Positions 32,084 to 42,373 of a stretch of DNA of 64,000 bases are shown here, one piece after another. Source of the stretch: Nematopogon swammerdamellus (lineage: Eukaryota; Arthropoda; Insecta; Lepidoptera; Adelidae). Location of the stretch: the NCBI GenBank assembly GCA_946902875.1, contig OX336344.1:18435791-18499790 (forward strand), given 5' to 3'. The notes under the pieces were generated by a model that searched no databases, was not told the DNA's origin, and was given only the letters and a program-made list of their open reading frames with translations. A program made the translations under genes and the position numbers. Each line of letters begins with the position of its first letter. The stretch's first letter is position 1.

Positions 32084-32180
32084 TCCTGGCACCTAGTTCA
32101 CCAAGGTATTATGGGCTGACATCAGGGATGTAGTAGGTGATGCAGCCAACCGTGTCAGTTTACATAAAAAAAATTAATAA
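32084..32180 (+). repeat. S-family SINE, 3' fragment
   Basis: TGGCACCTAGTTCACCAAGG, GGCTGACATCAGGGATGTAG, CAGCCAACCGTGTCAGTTTA, then A-rich tail. Confidence 0.75.
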
Positions 32181-32406
32181 GCATGAAGACTGGTGATCCC
32201 CACTATGAAGAGATGAAAGCTGCAATTTTTTCTATCGCATCGTTTCTTCCCGAAGGGCGCACATTAGAATCAGTCGTGCGGTAATTAAAGACGATAACGA
32301 TAAAGCAGAACTTTACGATAAGTACGTATGGGTGCTTCAGAACGTAAGACGTAAAATGTCTTAAATCGAGCACACTGTCCATGACACATAGCTTCTTAGA
32401 ACGCAT

Positions 32407-32619
32407 CGCTTTTCGAAGTCGTTCCTATGTCGTGCGGCGAAAATATGGAACGGTCTTCCGGCGAGTGTGTTCCCCACCACCTATAACCTGGAAATATTCA
32501 AAAGGCGTGTTAGTAAATTAGACAACGACCTCTTTGTCCGCCTTGTAGCTGGCATTTCGCCTCTCTGCGCGTGGTTTCGCGAGGAGTGTTGTTATTGGCT
32601 GTGTCTGATCTTCTTTTGA
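32407..32619 (+). pseudogene. LINE reverse transcriptase C-terminal fragment
   Basis: Frame RFSKSFLCRAAKIWNGLPAS then VFPTTYNLEIFKRRVSKLDN to a TGA at 32617. SFLCRAA..WN.LP..VFP..Y.L..FK..V is the LINE ORF2 closing block. The sequence after the stop leads toward the LINE-type tail at 32693. The N-terminal parts are missing. Confidence 0.78.
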
Positions 32620-32692
32620 ATTTTTGTGCACAGCCACACGTACCGGTTGTCCATAAAAAAAATTCAAATGGACAGTTTCTTTGTCGAGTCGG

Positions 32693-32860
32693 TTGTATCC
32701 GACATGTGCTCAAAAAGGTTCTAGCGCGGACAGTAACCGACGAGCATGTGTGAAGACCATTATGAGAGTGGAAGAGGCGGCAGAGGTGGTATCGGGATCT
32801 TGGCACGTGGAGATCCGTTGTCTCTGCCTACCCCACTGGGAAACAGGAGTGACGACCCAA
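32693..32860 (+). repeat. LINE 3' UTR fragment
   Basis: TAACCGACGAGCATGTGTGA, GAGAGTGGAAGAGGCGGCAG, CTCTGCCTACCCCACTGGGA. The same sequence occurs at 38735-38907 (followed by TATG repeats) and inverted at 52053-52205. A (TATG)n tail after CTGCCTACCCC... is typical of certain insect LINE 3' ends. Confidence 0.7.
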
Positions 32861-32964
32861 GGGAAGCACCGACGTGGCACCAAGTTCACCCGGTGCACTT
32901 GCTGGCTGACATCACGGATGTTGTAGGTTAGGTAGCCAACCGTGTCAGTTTTCATAAAAAAAAA
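32861..32964 (+). repeat. S-family SINE, 3' fragment
   Basis: GGGAAGCACCGACGTGGCAC, CAAGTTCACCCGGTGCACTT, GACATCACGGATGTTGTAGG, CAACCGTGTCAGTTTTCATA and A tail. Directly abuts the LINE fragment. Confidence 0.75.
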
Positions 32965-33233
32965 CGTTATAGTAGGTGTATGCACGCGAGCAGAACGTTT
33001 TCCTCGCTCGACAGTTAGTAGCATTATTTTATTTATCTGTGGTTAGTAGTTACCACAGTTTTACAGTTGGTTACAGTTGGTAGTTACAACATTACCAGTT
33101 AGTTTAAAATCGATGTAAAATCGACAGATTTTACATCGATTTTAACATTATTATTTCCGTCACAATCAGGGAAGTCTTTTCATTGTTGTTGTTTTGTCTT
33201 TTTTTTTTCTTTTCTTTACACGGGGCCACGGGG
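32965..33233. other. Spacer with a perfect 19-bp inverted repeat
   Basis: 33104-33122 and 33127-33145 are exact complements (arm TTAAAATCGATGTAAAATC) around 4 bases. Short TTACAGTTGG repeats precede it. Confidence 0.7.
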
Positions 33234-34053
33234 CCAAGAACCAAGAACCAAGAACCAAGTACGTTCGAGCTACGTTCTACAGCCGAGCTACGTTCAGGAA
33301 GACGATAAACATTCTGGAAGACAGAAAGTAACTATGGGCGAAGCCGAAGGCCCAAGACCCAAGACCCAAGACCCAAGACCAAAGACCCAAGACCCAAGAC
33401 CCAAGACCCAAGACCCAAGACCCAAGACCCAAGACCCAAGACCCAAGACCCAAGACCCAAGACCCAAGACCCAAGACCCAAGACCCAAGACCCAAGACCC
33501 AAGAACCAAGAACCAAGAACCAAGAACCAAGAACCAAGAACCAAGAACCAAGAACCAAGAACCAAGAACCAAGAACCAAGAATCAAGAACCAAGTACCAA
33601 GACCCAAGACCCAAGACCCAAGACCCAAGACACAAGAACTAAGAACCAAGAACCAAGAACCAAGAATCAAGTATCAAGTACCAAGTACAAAGACCCAAGA
33701 CCCAAGACCCAAGACCCAAGACCCAAGACCCAAGAACTAAGAACCAAGAACCAAGAACCAAGAACCAAGAACCAAGACCCAAGAACCAATAACCAAGAAC
33801 CAAGAACCAAGAACCAAGAACCAAGAACCAAGAACAAAGTACCAAGAACCAAGAACCAAGATCAAAGTACCAAGAACCAAGTACCAAGTACCAAGTACCA
33901 AAAACCAAGAACCAAGAACCAAGAACCAAGAACCAAGAACCAAGAACCAAGAACCAAGAACCAAGAACCAAGAACCAAGAACCAAGAACCAAGTACCAAG
34001 TACCAAGTACCAAGAACCAAGAACCAAGAACCAAGTACCAAGTACCAAGAACC
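33234..34053 (+). repeat. Heptamer satellite (CCAAGAA/CCCAAGA/CCAAGTA)n
   Basis: A seed of CCAAGAA units at 33234-33260 is followed by a C-family minisatellite fragment (33285-33350: GAGCTACGTTCAGGAAGACG ... GCGAAGCCGAAGGCC). About 100 tandem heptamers follow from 33351 to 34053. Variants come in homogeneous blocks: CCCAAGA first, then CCAAGAA, with CCAAGTA patches. Because 7 is not divisible by 3, every frame cycles the same seven codons, so long stop-free frames (GSWFLVL... and PRPKTQD...) exist on both strands. They are not genes. Confidence 0.92.
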
Positions 34054-34093
34054 CTGAATCTGAATCTGAATCTGAATCTGAATCTGAATCTGA
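34054..34093 (+). repeat. (CTGAAT)n hexamer repeat
   Basis: About 6.5 units directly between the heptamer array and the P repeat. Confidence 0.9.
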
Positions 34094-34516
34094 AAAAAAC
34101 CGGCCAAGTGCGAGTTGGACTCGCACACCGAGGTTTCCGCATAAAAAAAATACAGGTATGGGAACCCCCCTGAATTTTTTACTTTTTTCTATTTTTTTTA
34201 TTATTTCGTCGCTCCAGTTCGGGAGTTGTCTAAGTCACATTTTTGGCGAAAATGACCTTTGAATTCAGGTTGATTCAGCAGATTTTTTTGCATCTTTCTG
34301 CATTTAAAAAGTGAAAACATTTTTTCTAATAAAGCGGTTTTTTCACATTTTACGGCATATTATTGTTATCACATGGCTTTAATTTTGCACTGTCAATATT
34401 ATTAAATTATTCTATGGCTCCATACAGTTTCACAATACATTTTCGTCCTATCTCTAAGATAAGACAGACAGACACTCAGACAGACAGAAAGCAGACGTTG
34501 GATTTTATTATAGGTA
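34094..34516 (+). repeat. P-family 5' part and a (CAGA)-rich tail
   Basis: AAAAAACCGGCCAAGTGCGA, GTTGGACTCGCACACCGAGG and ATGGGAACCCCCCTGAATTT to about 34240, then unassigned AT-rich DNA. 34440-34516 ends with AAGACAGACAGACACTCAGA and GCAGACGTTGGATTTTATTA, the same tail as the next element. Confidence 0.65.
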
Positions 34517-34740
34517 CTAGCTGTGCCCGCGGCTCCGCCCGCTCTCATATTTCACTTCACTGCTAACCTCATAAGCTATTTAGCGTGATAGTAAGTAGCC
34601 TATAGTTGATGGGAAGAATCAAGCTATCCGTAGAATTTTGTTTTATTAAAATCGGTTCAGTGGTTCTCGAGTTGTATGCGGACAGACAGAAACTCAGACA
34701 GACAGAAAGCAGACGTTGGATTTTATTATAGGTAAGGATA
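34517..34740 (+). repeat. C-like repeat, GCTGTGCCCGCGGCTCCGCC type
   Basis: ACTAGCTGTGCCCGCGGCTC, AGCCTATAGTTGATGGGAAG, AATCGGTTCAGTGGTTCTCG, and the GCAGACGTTGGATTTTATTA tail shared with the preceding fragment. Confidence 0.72.
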
Positions 34741-34861
34741 AGGAAGGAAGGATTGCCGTGAAAATTTATAAATTTTAATGTAAATCGGAAACCCGGTGAG
34801 ATTTCTAAATATTTTTTACTACATAACTTGTACGTAACTTGTATGTAATATTCAAGTCACT

Positions 34862-35040
34862 AAATAAAAGTATGTATATTCTTTATTGAACACCAATTAA
34901 TAAAAATTATGTACAAGTACAACTACGAGCTTAAAATAAAAGAATGTATATTCTTTATTGAACACCAATTAATAAAAATTATGTACAAGTACAACTACGA
35001 GCTTAATGCCGCGAGGCATTCTATTCTAACTAACCTCACA
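34862..35040 (-). repeat. Tandem 72-bp duplication in a retroelement 3' end
   Basis: Units 34862-34933 and 34934-35005 are almost identical (AAATAAAAG.ATGTATATTC, TTTATTGAACACCAATTAAT, GTACAAGTACAACTACGAGC). The end, CGCGAGGCATTCTATTCTAA, matches the element at 13803-13882. Confidence 0.75.
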
Positions 35041-35664
35041 ACCATAATGTTCTTGCTCACAACTTAACCTTAACTAATCTTAAAAGTACATAGGTACTGA
35101 CGTTTTCATAATTTGTTTTATTATAATTTTCTTTTTTTACTTTTTAAAAGGGCCCCAAATGTGACCACGGGGCGCATGGCCTCAGACGGCCCTGCTCACA
35201 ATTTATTGTCTAACTAAAGCGATTTTAATAACCACAGGTACATACCGCGCTTCCCGACCAATATCCTGGCAAATTATTAAACTTTCCTCAATTACTCGTT
35301 CAAGTTTCAGGACCTCTTTGACGAGACGCGGGCGTCACTTTCATTAGTGGCTCTAGGAGTAAGTGCGCTCGGTTCTGACAATGAACATTCATTTGGAGGA
35401 CTTTGTCAAACGTGCTCAAGCTTGCTTCGTGAAGTAATTTATTCAGTCGCGGAAATTATATTTAGTTTGACATAATTCTATAGGAATATTGTCACTTATC
35501 AAGCTTATAGGCGACTTCGTGAGCGGGAATATTGCCTAGCTAGAACGCAGAACTTTTGAATTTAGAACACTTTTTCCTAATCACAGATTTATATCTTTAT
35601 GTGATGTGAATTAATAAAAATATTTCCTAAACTACGTGACTTTTTTAATTTATATTTTTTATTA
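35041..35664. other. Unassigned DNA
   Basis: No gene recognised. 35150-35210 (GGCCCCAAATGTGACCACGG) may be a repeat fragment. Confidence 0.4.
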
Positions 35665-35935
35665 AATGTTTTAGGGTTCCGTAGATACCTCAAAAGAGGA
35701 AAAAAAAGGGAACCCTTTTGTCTCTCTGTCTGTCCGTCCGTCCGTTACAGTTTATTCTCTCCGAATCTAATGGACGATAAAAGTTTAAATTTGATACATA
35801 CCTACATATACATAGTATTTGATGACCCATTCAGGGACGTATATGAACGAATTTCGAATTTGGGCGACAAATAAGAAAGTAAATCATTTTTTCCGGTGCA
35901 TCATGTGACTTTTCAATTAAAAGGGCTCGTTATAA
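35665..35935 (-). repeat. H-family repeat, first copy of a 186-bp direct repeat
   Basis: TTTTAGGGTTCCGTAGATAC, GGAACCCTTTTGTCTCTCTG and CCGTCCGTCCGT lead into 35750-35935, which is repeated without a visible mismatch at 36979-37164. A related H start lies at 48681. Confidence 0.78.
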
Positions 35936-36978
35936 CCTGTACGCTCCCGCGTTATAATATGTCTACAGCCCCCAGACTCCCGCATGGGCGTGGCCCGCGG
36001 ACGGCGCGCGCGCACATGAGCGCCGACCTCGACATAAACGCAGATATTTCGGAAACTAATAAAGTTAGATCTATAAACTCTTCTGTCCTAGAAAGCCTAG
36101 AAAATTTCCTAAAATCCATGTGAAACAGTGAGGCTTACCTTGTTTAGAAGTACCAGATATTTTAGGTAGAAAAAAAAATCCCAATTTTTTTTTGAAAAAT
36201 TCATTATAAAATAAATTCAAAACATACCTTTACAATATTTATATCAGAATACTCGTAAAGAAACATACTTTTAGAAATAGTAAAGTATAATATACGTTTT
36301 CTTTACAGAAATCAGCGAAATCGGATGTTCAACATGAACATCCTGGGACATTCCGTAAACTCCGAGATGGCACGCGCGTGATATTTTTTCCCAATTTTAT
36401 AAATATATTATTTGAACTAAACCTTCTTTTATTTTGCAACTGATCGTATGTTTGTATAATAATGCGAAGAAAATTGGAAAAATAAGCTATATTTCCATGA
36501 AAAATATGCCCCCAAAGTCATGTTTACACATTTCATACAAAAATAAACAAACATTTTTGAGCGACGAAAAATATGACTTTTGTCGCCACCCGAACTCGTA
36601 ATGCATCTTCTATTGGTAGAATAACTAATAAATAACACTATTTACTAACCTTTAGCTCATAGATGCACTTGAATACACTTATAATAAATAATTTCGCAGA
36701 AGTGCGTCACCTCGAAACTCGTGAGAAATAGGAGAACAAAGAAACTGTCAGCTGACAGCTAGCGTTCGTTTTATTATTCATAATTGGTCTTTGGAGACAA
36801 GAAAAATGGTTAGTTCATAATTGCCGGTATCACTTATAGCCCCCATCAACGATTGAAAGAGCAATAGACCAATTCGTGCGACCGTAATTTGAGAATAAAG
36901 ATGGGGTCCGTTTCGGGCCCAAGATAATTGGCGGAAAAAATATATGGGCTCCGTTTCGGTTCCATAGGAGCTGCCAGG
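35936..36978. other. Unassigned DNA between the 186-bp repeats
   Basis: A GC-rich patch at 35960-36030 opens a frame reading MSTAPRLPHGRGPRTAR then ADLDINADISETNKV to TGA 36121, with no recognised domain. A perfect 9-bp inverted repeat, GATGTTCAA/TTGAACATC type, sits near 36325. No gene is called. Confidence 0.35.
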
Positions 36979-37164
36979 GTTTATTCTCTCCGAATCTAAT
37001 GGACGATAAAAGTTTAAATTTGATACATACCTACATATACATAGTATTTGATGACCCATTCAGGGACGTATATGAACGAATTTCGAATTTGGGCGACAAA
37101 TAAGAAAGTAAATCATTTTTTCCGGTGCATCATGTGACTTTTCAATTAAAAGGGCTCGTTATAA
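36979..37164 (-). repeat. Second copy of the 186-bp direct repeat
   Basis: Matches 35750-35935 base for base as far as I can read (offset 1229). It lacks the preceding GGGTTCCG...TCCGTCCGT part of family H. Confidence 0.85.
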
Positions 37165-37233
37165 GGAATACGAAAACAATTTTTTTTAGTTAAAATATAT
37201 TTAACAAATACAATCGAGTATACGTTCCTTCCA

Positions 37234-37352
37234 CCGAGTTTTGATAACTATCTTGTCCGAATGCTTTGCTAAACGTGGTAGTCGGTGTTGTGCTGTCATT
37301 TACAAGAATCCTTGCAGCACACCACCGATTACTCTGCCCACCCTGCTTTTCG
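37234..37352 (-). repeat. B-family repeat fragment
   Basis: GAATGCTTTGCTAAACGTGG, GTCGGTGTTGTGCTG ... TGCAGCACACCACCGATTAC, TCTGCCCACCCTG. Confidence 0.72.
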
Positions 37353-37416
37353 GTATACCTAATATGATGTCTATGCCACCGCGAAGCAATGCCGCAGAAC
37401 AGCTAGCAAAATAATA

Positions 37417-37831
37417 AACCGGCCAAGTGCGAGTTGAACTCGCGCACCGAGGGTTCTGTATCGCCATGTTATGGTCAGCGCCACTCACGCCATCTATGGC
37501 GTGTTTTATTATTCAAATAAAATTCATCATTAGTTAAAATGATACATACTGTTTTCAGTAGATGGCGCGCATACACTTTTTAGTTTCTTGTGTGGGGGGA
37601 CCCCCATGAATTTTGTAATTTTTCTTATTTTTATTATTTGTTGTTATATCGGCCATAATAACACATATTCTGTGAAAATTTAAACAGGCTACCTATTACG
37701 GTTCAAGAGATACAGCCCTCGGACAGACAGACAGACGGACAGACAGACAGACATACAGACAGACATACAGACAGACAGACGGCGTAGGCTTAGTATAAGA
37801 GTCCTGTACGACAGATACGGAACCCTGAAAA
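37417..37831 (+). repeat. P-family repeat, full length
   Basis: AACCGGCCAAGTGCGAGTTG, GTCAGCGCCACTCACGCCAT, GTAGATGGCGCGCATACACT, CACATATTCTGTGAAAATTT, a long (CAGA/CATA)n tract at 37723-37780, and GATACGGAACCCTGAAAAT. Confidence 0.84.
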
Positions 37832-38426
37832 TAGTCTTTGAATCAGTTTCGAGCTGAGAATTATTCGAGCAGAGTATCGACGAGGCCAATTTCCATTATC
37901 ACTCCAAATGTTGAATGATTTACACGGCGCGGCGCACGCGGCGCCGCCGAACAAGTTGCTGAAATAGTTTCAGGTGTTCCAGAACTGAAGGGCCGCGACA
38001 AATCAACATTATTGCCAACAGTTAGCGCCCCTGCCCGGAAACTTCACAAGTTCGGTTTTACCCTTCGCCTGTCATCGGCATTGCTAATTTGCTTCCTTCT
38101 CAGCTATGCAGGTATAGGCAGGTACGATCGGCTCCGAAGACGGAGACACGCCTTTAGAATTATGTCACGGTTATTAGTAGTTGCTAAAAGTAGCCAAGTA
38201 ACAAACAGTAGAGAAAATCAGAGAGAGGCCGCGATTTTCACAACACAACTTTACAAAATAATTTTGTTACCTAGAATAATGTAATATTATATTAAATAAA
38301 AAAAATACTCTTTATAGCTAGAATATTTCTCTGTAAATACAATCAATTTATTAGTTCATAAAGTTTCATGGAAAAATATTCAAAAAAAAATTTTTTTTGG
38401 TTTCATGTGTAGTAATGCGAAGACCT
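37832..38426. other. Unassigned DNA
   Basis: A short GC-rich GCGCGGCGCACGCGGCGCC lies at 37927. Otherwise no gene recognised. Confidence 0.4.
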
Positions 38427-38475
38427 ATGTCCAGCAGTGGACCGATACAGGCTGATGATGATGATGATGATGAAT
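38427..38475 (+). pseudogene. RTE-type LINE 3' terminus
   Basis: The frame KTYVQQWTDTG followed by TGA and (TGA)n. A ...YVQQWT... end followed by TGATGATG repeats is the usual closing of this LINE type. Only about 50 bp remain. Confidence 0.6.
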
Positions 38476-38734
38476 GTGAAGACGCCTTTCGAAGCCGCCG
38501 CCTTCCGTCCGTAGGCGATGGATTTTTTTTTAGATGCTCCCAAATTTGAAGGGTTAATTTTACATAGGTACATTGTTCCAAAATAATAAAAATACACAAC
38601 AATACCAAACTAAATAAAAAGGTCGATTATTGTTTTATTTCTTTATTGACACATTCACTTAAAACTAATTTCGTATAGGTATATTAAAATAATACCTAAT
38701 ATTAAAACATACCTACCTATACCCGGTGCGTAGT

Positions 38735-38907
38735 ACCCGTAACCGACGAGCATGTATGAAGAACATGAGAGTGGAAGAGGCGGCAAAAGTGTGTCAGGAT
38801 CGTGGCGCGTGGGGTTTGGGTTGTTTGCGTGGGCTGGGTCCGTTGTCTTTGCCTGCCCCACTGGGAGGCAGGCAGGCTAGACGTTATGTATGTGTATGTA
38901 TGTATGA
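38735..38907 (+). repeat. LINE 3' UTR fragment with (TATG)n tail
   Basis: GTAACCGACGAGCATGTATG, AGAGTGGAAGAGGCGGCAAA, TTGCCTGCCCCACTGGGAGG, then TATGTATGTGTATGTATGTA. Same family as 32693-32860. Confidence 0.72.
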
Positions 38908-38965
38908 ACTTATAGCACAACACCGATTACTCTGCTTACCCTGATTGTCGGGATACAAAAGCGTG
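38908..38965 (-). repeat. B-family end fragment
   Basis: TTATAGCACAACACCGATTA, CTCTGCTTACCCTGATTGTC, GGGATAC. A (TATG)n run follows at 38968-38992. Confidence 0.7.
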
Positions 38966-39029
38966 AGTTATGTATGTATGTATGTATGTACCTACCTATA
39001 CAAAATTAACCTTAAAAAACATCACCTGT

Positions 39030-39375
39030 TTCCCAACATTCGGTACAATCAGATCAATCGGTGTTGCGCTGCAACAACTCGGACGAATTACAGCACAACA
39101 CGGACCACTACGCTTAGCACGGTGTAAGAGCAAGACATCTGTACGTAGACAGTTAGTTAGGTATGTACCTACTGCACTGCACGTCTATGGAATGACCGTG
39201 CCAAAGTGGGAGATGGCTGGCCCGTCGCCCTCTAGCATGGAGTGTTGTCTACATGGGCAATAAGACAATAAGTCTTATTGTCCATGGTTGTCTATATCAA
39301 TTAGTCGCCTTTCCAGTCATGCACGTAGAGAGATGCAGTGAGCCTATTATTTTCAAGTGGCGGCCCACACACTGT
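39030..39375 (+). repeat. B-family repeat, diverged
   Basis: TTTCCCAACATTCGGTACAA, ATCGGTGTTGCGCTG / CAGCACAACACGGACCACTA, GTCATGCACGTAGAGAGATG, AGTGGCGGCCCACACACTGT. A short TAAGTCTTATTG inversion lies near 39267. Confidence 0.65.
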
Positions 39376-39574
39376 AGGACTACCTCCTACTTTCATAAAA
39401 GTTTGCTGCCATTCAAAGGCCTTTGTCTCGGATTGTGCTTTTCAGCCACAGAACAGCGATCAGCGGCCGTCATCGCCCAGCCCGCCGCCGCCCCTAGAAG
39501 GAAGAATAGAATAGAAAGACGGCATTTTTTATTAGAACACGAAAGCATTTAAAGGAATTGTAACTATTATGAAG
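39376..39574. other. Spacer
   Basis: 39440-39520 is GC-rich (AGCGATCAGCGGCCGTCATC). No gene recognised. Confidence 0.35.
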
Positions 39575-39640
39575 AGTACTTGCAGCACACCACCGATTAC
39601 TCTGCTTACCCCGATTGTCGGGATACAGCGTGTGGTTGTA
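39575..39640 (-). repeat. B-family end fragment
   Basis: TTGCAGCACACCACCGATTA, CTCTGCTTACCCCGATTGTC, GGGATACAGCGTGTGG. Confidence 0.72.
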
Positions 39641-39699
39641 TGTACCTATGTATGCAACTATTTACCTATACCACGTGAACCAGACGTTTTATGAACCAG

Positions 39700-40038
39700 C
39701 CAGCCGTGTCAGGTTGGCTGGCTACATCACCAACTAGGTACACCCTTTGTCCAGCCGGCTACACTGAACTGAACGGCAAACACGAACTTCTTAGCAGCTT
39801 CGACCGACCTTCCATTCAGTTAGGTAGTACCAATCCGGAACGGAAACCTATCCTACCACGTAGAAAGATACGAAAGAAGGGAAGACCCCTACAGCTATTT
39901 TTACGTGTAAGTAATTCGAACAACGGCTAGCTAGCCTCAAGGATCGAACGGTCACCAATCCAAATTCTGAAGTAGAGCCTAACTTCACGATCACACGTCG
40001 ATCCAACGTACTACCACTACCAAGCTACCGAGGCTGAC
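39700..40038 (-). repeat. S-family SINE, old degenerate copy
   Basis: Minus orientation, from CCAGCCGTGTCAGGTTGGCT through AGCCGGCTACACTGAACTGA to GCTACCGAGGCTGAC. The 5S-like segment is eroded (CACCAATCCAAATTCTGAAG). It shows the family has both old and young members. Confidence 0.7.
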
Positions 40039-40110
40039 ATAACCCTGGTGATAACTGACAAAATATTAGGTAGGTACCTACCAATGTATCTATGTATATA
40101 ATACTACATA

Positions 40111-41021
40111 GGGCACACTAAAAGTTTCCGGAATTGGCCACTTACATAAACAATATTTAAAAAGTAATTACAACATTTGAAAATGGAACTCTTTGGCTGT
40201 AGAATGCAGTTTGTTTCATCTGACTGTCAATTGTTTTTCCATTGTGGCGCCATTTTAAAAATTGCGTGTCTACATAAATTTAACCCGGGAAAATTTTCGT
40301 GGTATGATTTTCTACGATTTTAAGTGTAATTTTACAGCTCATCAGAGCCTCGCTCGGCTTCAATCTGCTTTTGGCGATGAAGCACCATGCAAGACGACTA
40401 TTTATTGCTGGTTTGCAGAATTCAAGCGCGGTCGTGTCAATCTCAGTGACGAATCTCGGGATGGTCGCCCGTTCACCGCTGTGAACAACAAAAACATCGA
40501 TGCTGTGCGCCGTATGATCGAAACAGACAGGCATGTGACCTACCATGAGATTCGGGCATCCTTAGACATAGGCATGAGTCAAATACAATCAATCCTACAC
40601 AAACATTTGGGTGTGAGAAAGCTGTGCTCGCGGTGGATCCCACACAATTTGACCGAGGCTCAAAAAACGCACCGCGTCACTTGGTGCAATGCCATGCTTA
40701 CCAGATTCAACAAAGGCGCCTCAAATTTGGTGTGGGACATAGTAACAGGTGACGGCACCTTGTGACTTTTTTCTGTTCCCAAAAATTAAGAACGAATTAC
40801 GCGGTCAACGATTTTCATCACCAGAAGAGGCTGTCGAAGAATATGAAAAACACGTTTCTGAGGTCACCACGAAGGAGTGGCACAAAAGTTTTCAAAATTG
40901 GTTTAATCGTATGAAAAAGTGCATTTACGCAAAGGGAGAATATTTTGAGAAACAATAAATTCATTTTTGACCTTTAATAGTATTTTATTCTTATTAATTC
41001 CGGAAACTTTCAGTGTGCCCC
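40111..41021 (+). mobile_element. mariner-family transposon 2, internally deleted
   Basis: The left end (GGGCACACTAAAAGTTTCCG, 40111) and the inverted right end (complement of CGGAAACTTTCAGTGTGCCC, 41001-41020) match. A TA precedes the left end (40109-40110). The right flank reads ACGTA, so the TA duplication is imperfect there. Length 0.91 kb against about 1.3 kb for a full element, caused by loss of the transposase middle. Confidence 0.9.
40262..40958 (+). pseudogene. mariner transposase with catalytic core deleted
   Basis: The N-terminal domain is open and well kept: HQSLARLQSAFGDEAPCKTT, FAEFKRGRVNLSDESRDGRP, VNNKNIDAVRRMIETDRHVT, GMSQIQSILHKHLGVRKLCS and TRFNKGASNLVWDIVTGD, which brings it to the first catalytic Asp (TGD). 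At about 40757 it jumps, with a frame change, to the far end: APCDFFLFPKIKNELRGQRF ... YFEKQ-stop at 40958. The second and third catalytic residues are lost. Such deletion derivatives can still be moved by a full-length transposase if the ends are intact. Confidence 0.92.
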
Positions 41022-42221
41022 ACGTATGAACTAAACATACAATGATAAGTAAATAAGTCGGTAGGTACCTACAGTGTGAAAATATGCTAAGTAGAACTAA
41101 CTAGTAAGTTTCTCCTAGAATTTTGAGGAATTTAAACTGGAAATTCCGTTTTGTGAGCATTTTCGCGAAGGAAGACTACCTACTCATTTCGTAAGACAGC
41201 GGTGTCTGTCGGCTTCCTAGACAAAGTGCAAACACTACAAGAAAGGCATTGTTTCACAAACCCATTTAGCAGCCAAATAATTTAGCTAAAAGGGGGTAGT
41301 CCGCCATTCAGAGCTGTATACAGAGTGTTCTTCCTTTGTTTTGTTAAGGAAATTGCTTTAAATAAACACATTAGGTGCGGTATGAATAATACCTAATGCA
41401 GAACAACGCTATAAATAAAAATCTAAAAACTGTCCCCTAGTACAGCTTCTTCCCCTACCGACTAAAATTTACTTATCCAACAAATTTTTTTACCTATCTC
41501 CAACCTAAATTCATAAACATCTCGATAAACATAAATGTACCTTACATAGTAGAGCTAAGCAATCTAATGTAGGTACATAGTTAAATACTGCAATAAATTA
41601 TAATTTAACAAACTGACGATGCCGCAAGTATATATAAGTTTACGCTAGATGTAAAACTGTATTTCAATGTGTGCTAATAAAAGAAATTTGAATTTGAATT
41701 TCATTTTAAAAGAAAATTAATGCAACATAAATTTTCGGTTAGGTGGTTTAGGGAAAATTAAGCCTGACATAAATTTAACACACCTACATTTTAACATTTT
41801 ATTTGACTTGAATACATAACTACTTAACATTTCTTTGTTGAAAATGCTACTCCAACCTTTCAAATGCTTGTGAAAAGTGGCTACCGATTGTATTACGGTT
41901 AGTGAAATGCTTGAGCCTACATTTTCCACTACCAGCAGCCAAAATACGGTACGACACAATCACAAAAGTGCTGTCTCACTTAACTAGCGTGTGTCTGTTT
42001 TCATGTTCCACACATCCTCTCAAATAGGGTTGACTAAGATGTCCATTACTAGTCTGTGTTGCCTTATCAAATAATACATAATATCTTATAAAACAATAAA
42101 ATGCTCCTCAAGCCATTCGAATCATTACAGGCGGGGAGGATCAAAGATGGTATGACACAGTATTTATTTTGTAATAAATCTGCAAGGTTATTGAACCGTA
42201 ATAAAGTAAACCTCTCTCACA
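41022..42221. other. Unassigned AT-rich DNA
   Basis: No repeat family or gene recognised. Likely unique intergenic DNA upstream of Rap1. Confidence 0.45.
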
Positions 42222-42373
42222 CTGATGCCGGCACTTCACTTGGCTTAGCGTATTCGTGTTTGTTGCAAACATTTTAGTTTTATCTCGCTCTAAACAAGCC
42301 ATTAAAGGGAGACGAAACGGAAATTTTTGCCAACTACACGAATACGCTAAGCCAAGTGAAGTGCCGGCATCAG
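42222..42373. repeat. Perfect 38-bp inverted repeat upstream of Rap1
   Basis: 42222-42259 and 42336-42373 are exact complements (arm starts CTGATGCCGGCACTTCACTT) separated by 76 bp. Probably a small MITE or snap-back element. No convincing target duplication was found. It ends 330 bp before the Rap1 start codon. Confidence 0.8.

Noticed and set aside
33277..34142. Long ORFs on both strands (GSWFLVL and PRPKTQD repeats)
   Set aside because: They are translations of the 7-bp satellite, which is stop-free in every frame. No promoter, start or domain.
35750..37164. LTR retrotransposon with 186-bp LTRs
   Set aside because: No TG...CA ends, primer binding site, polypurine tract or gag/pol sequence between the repeats.
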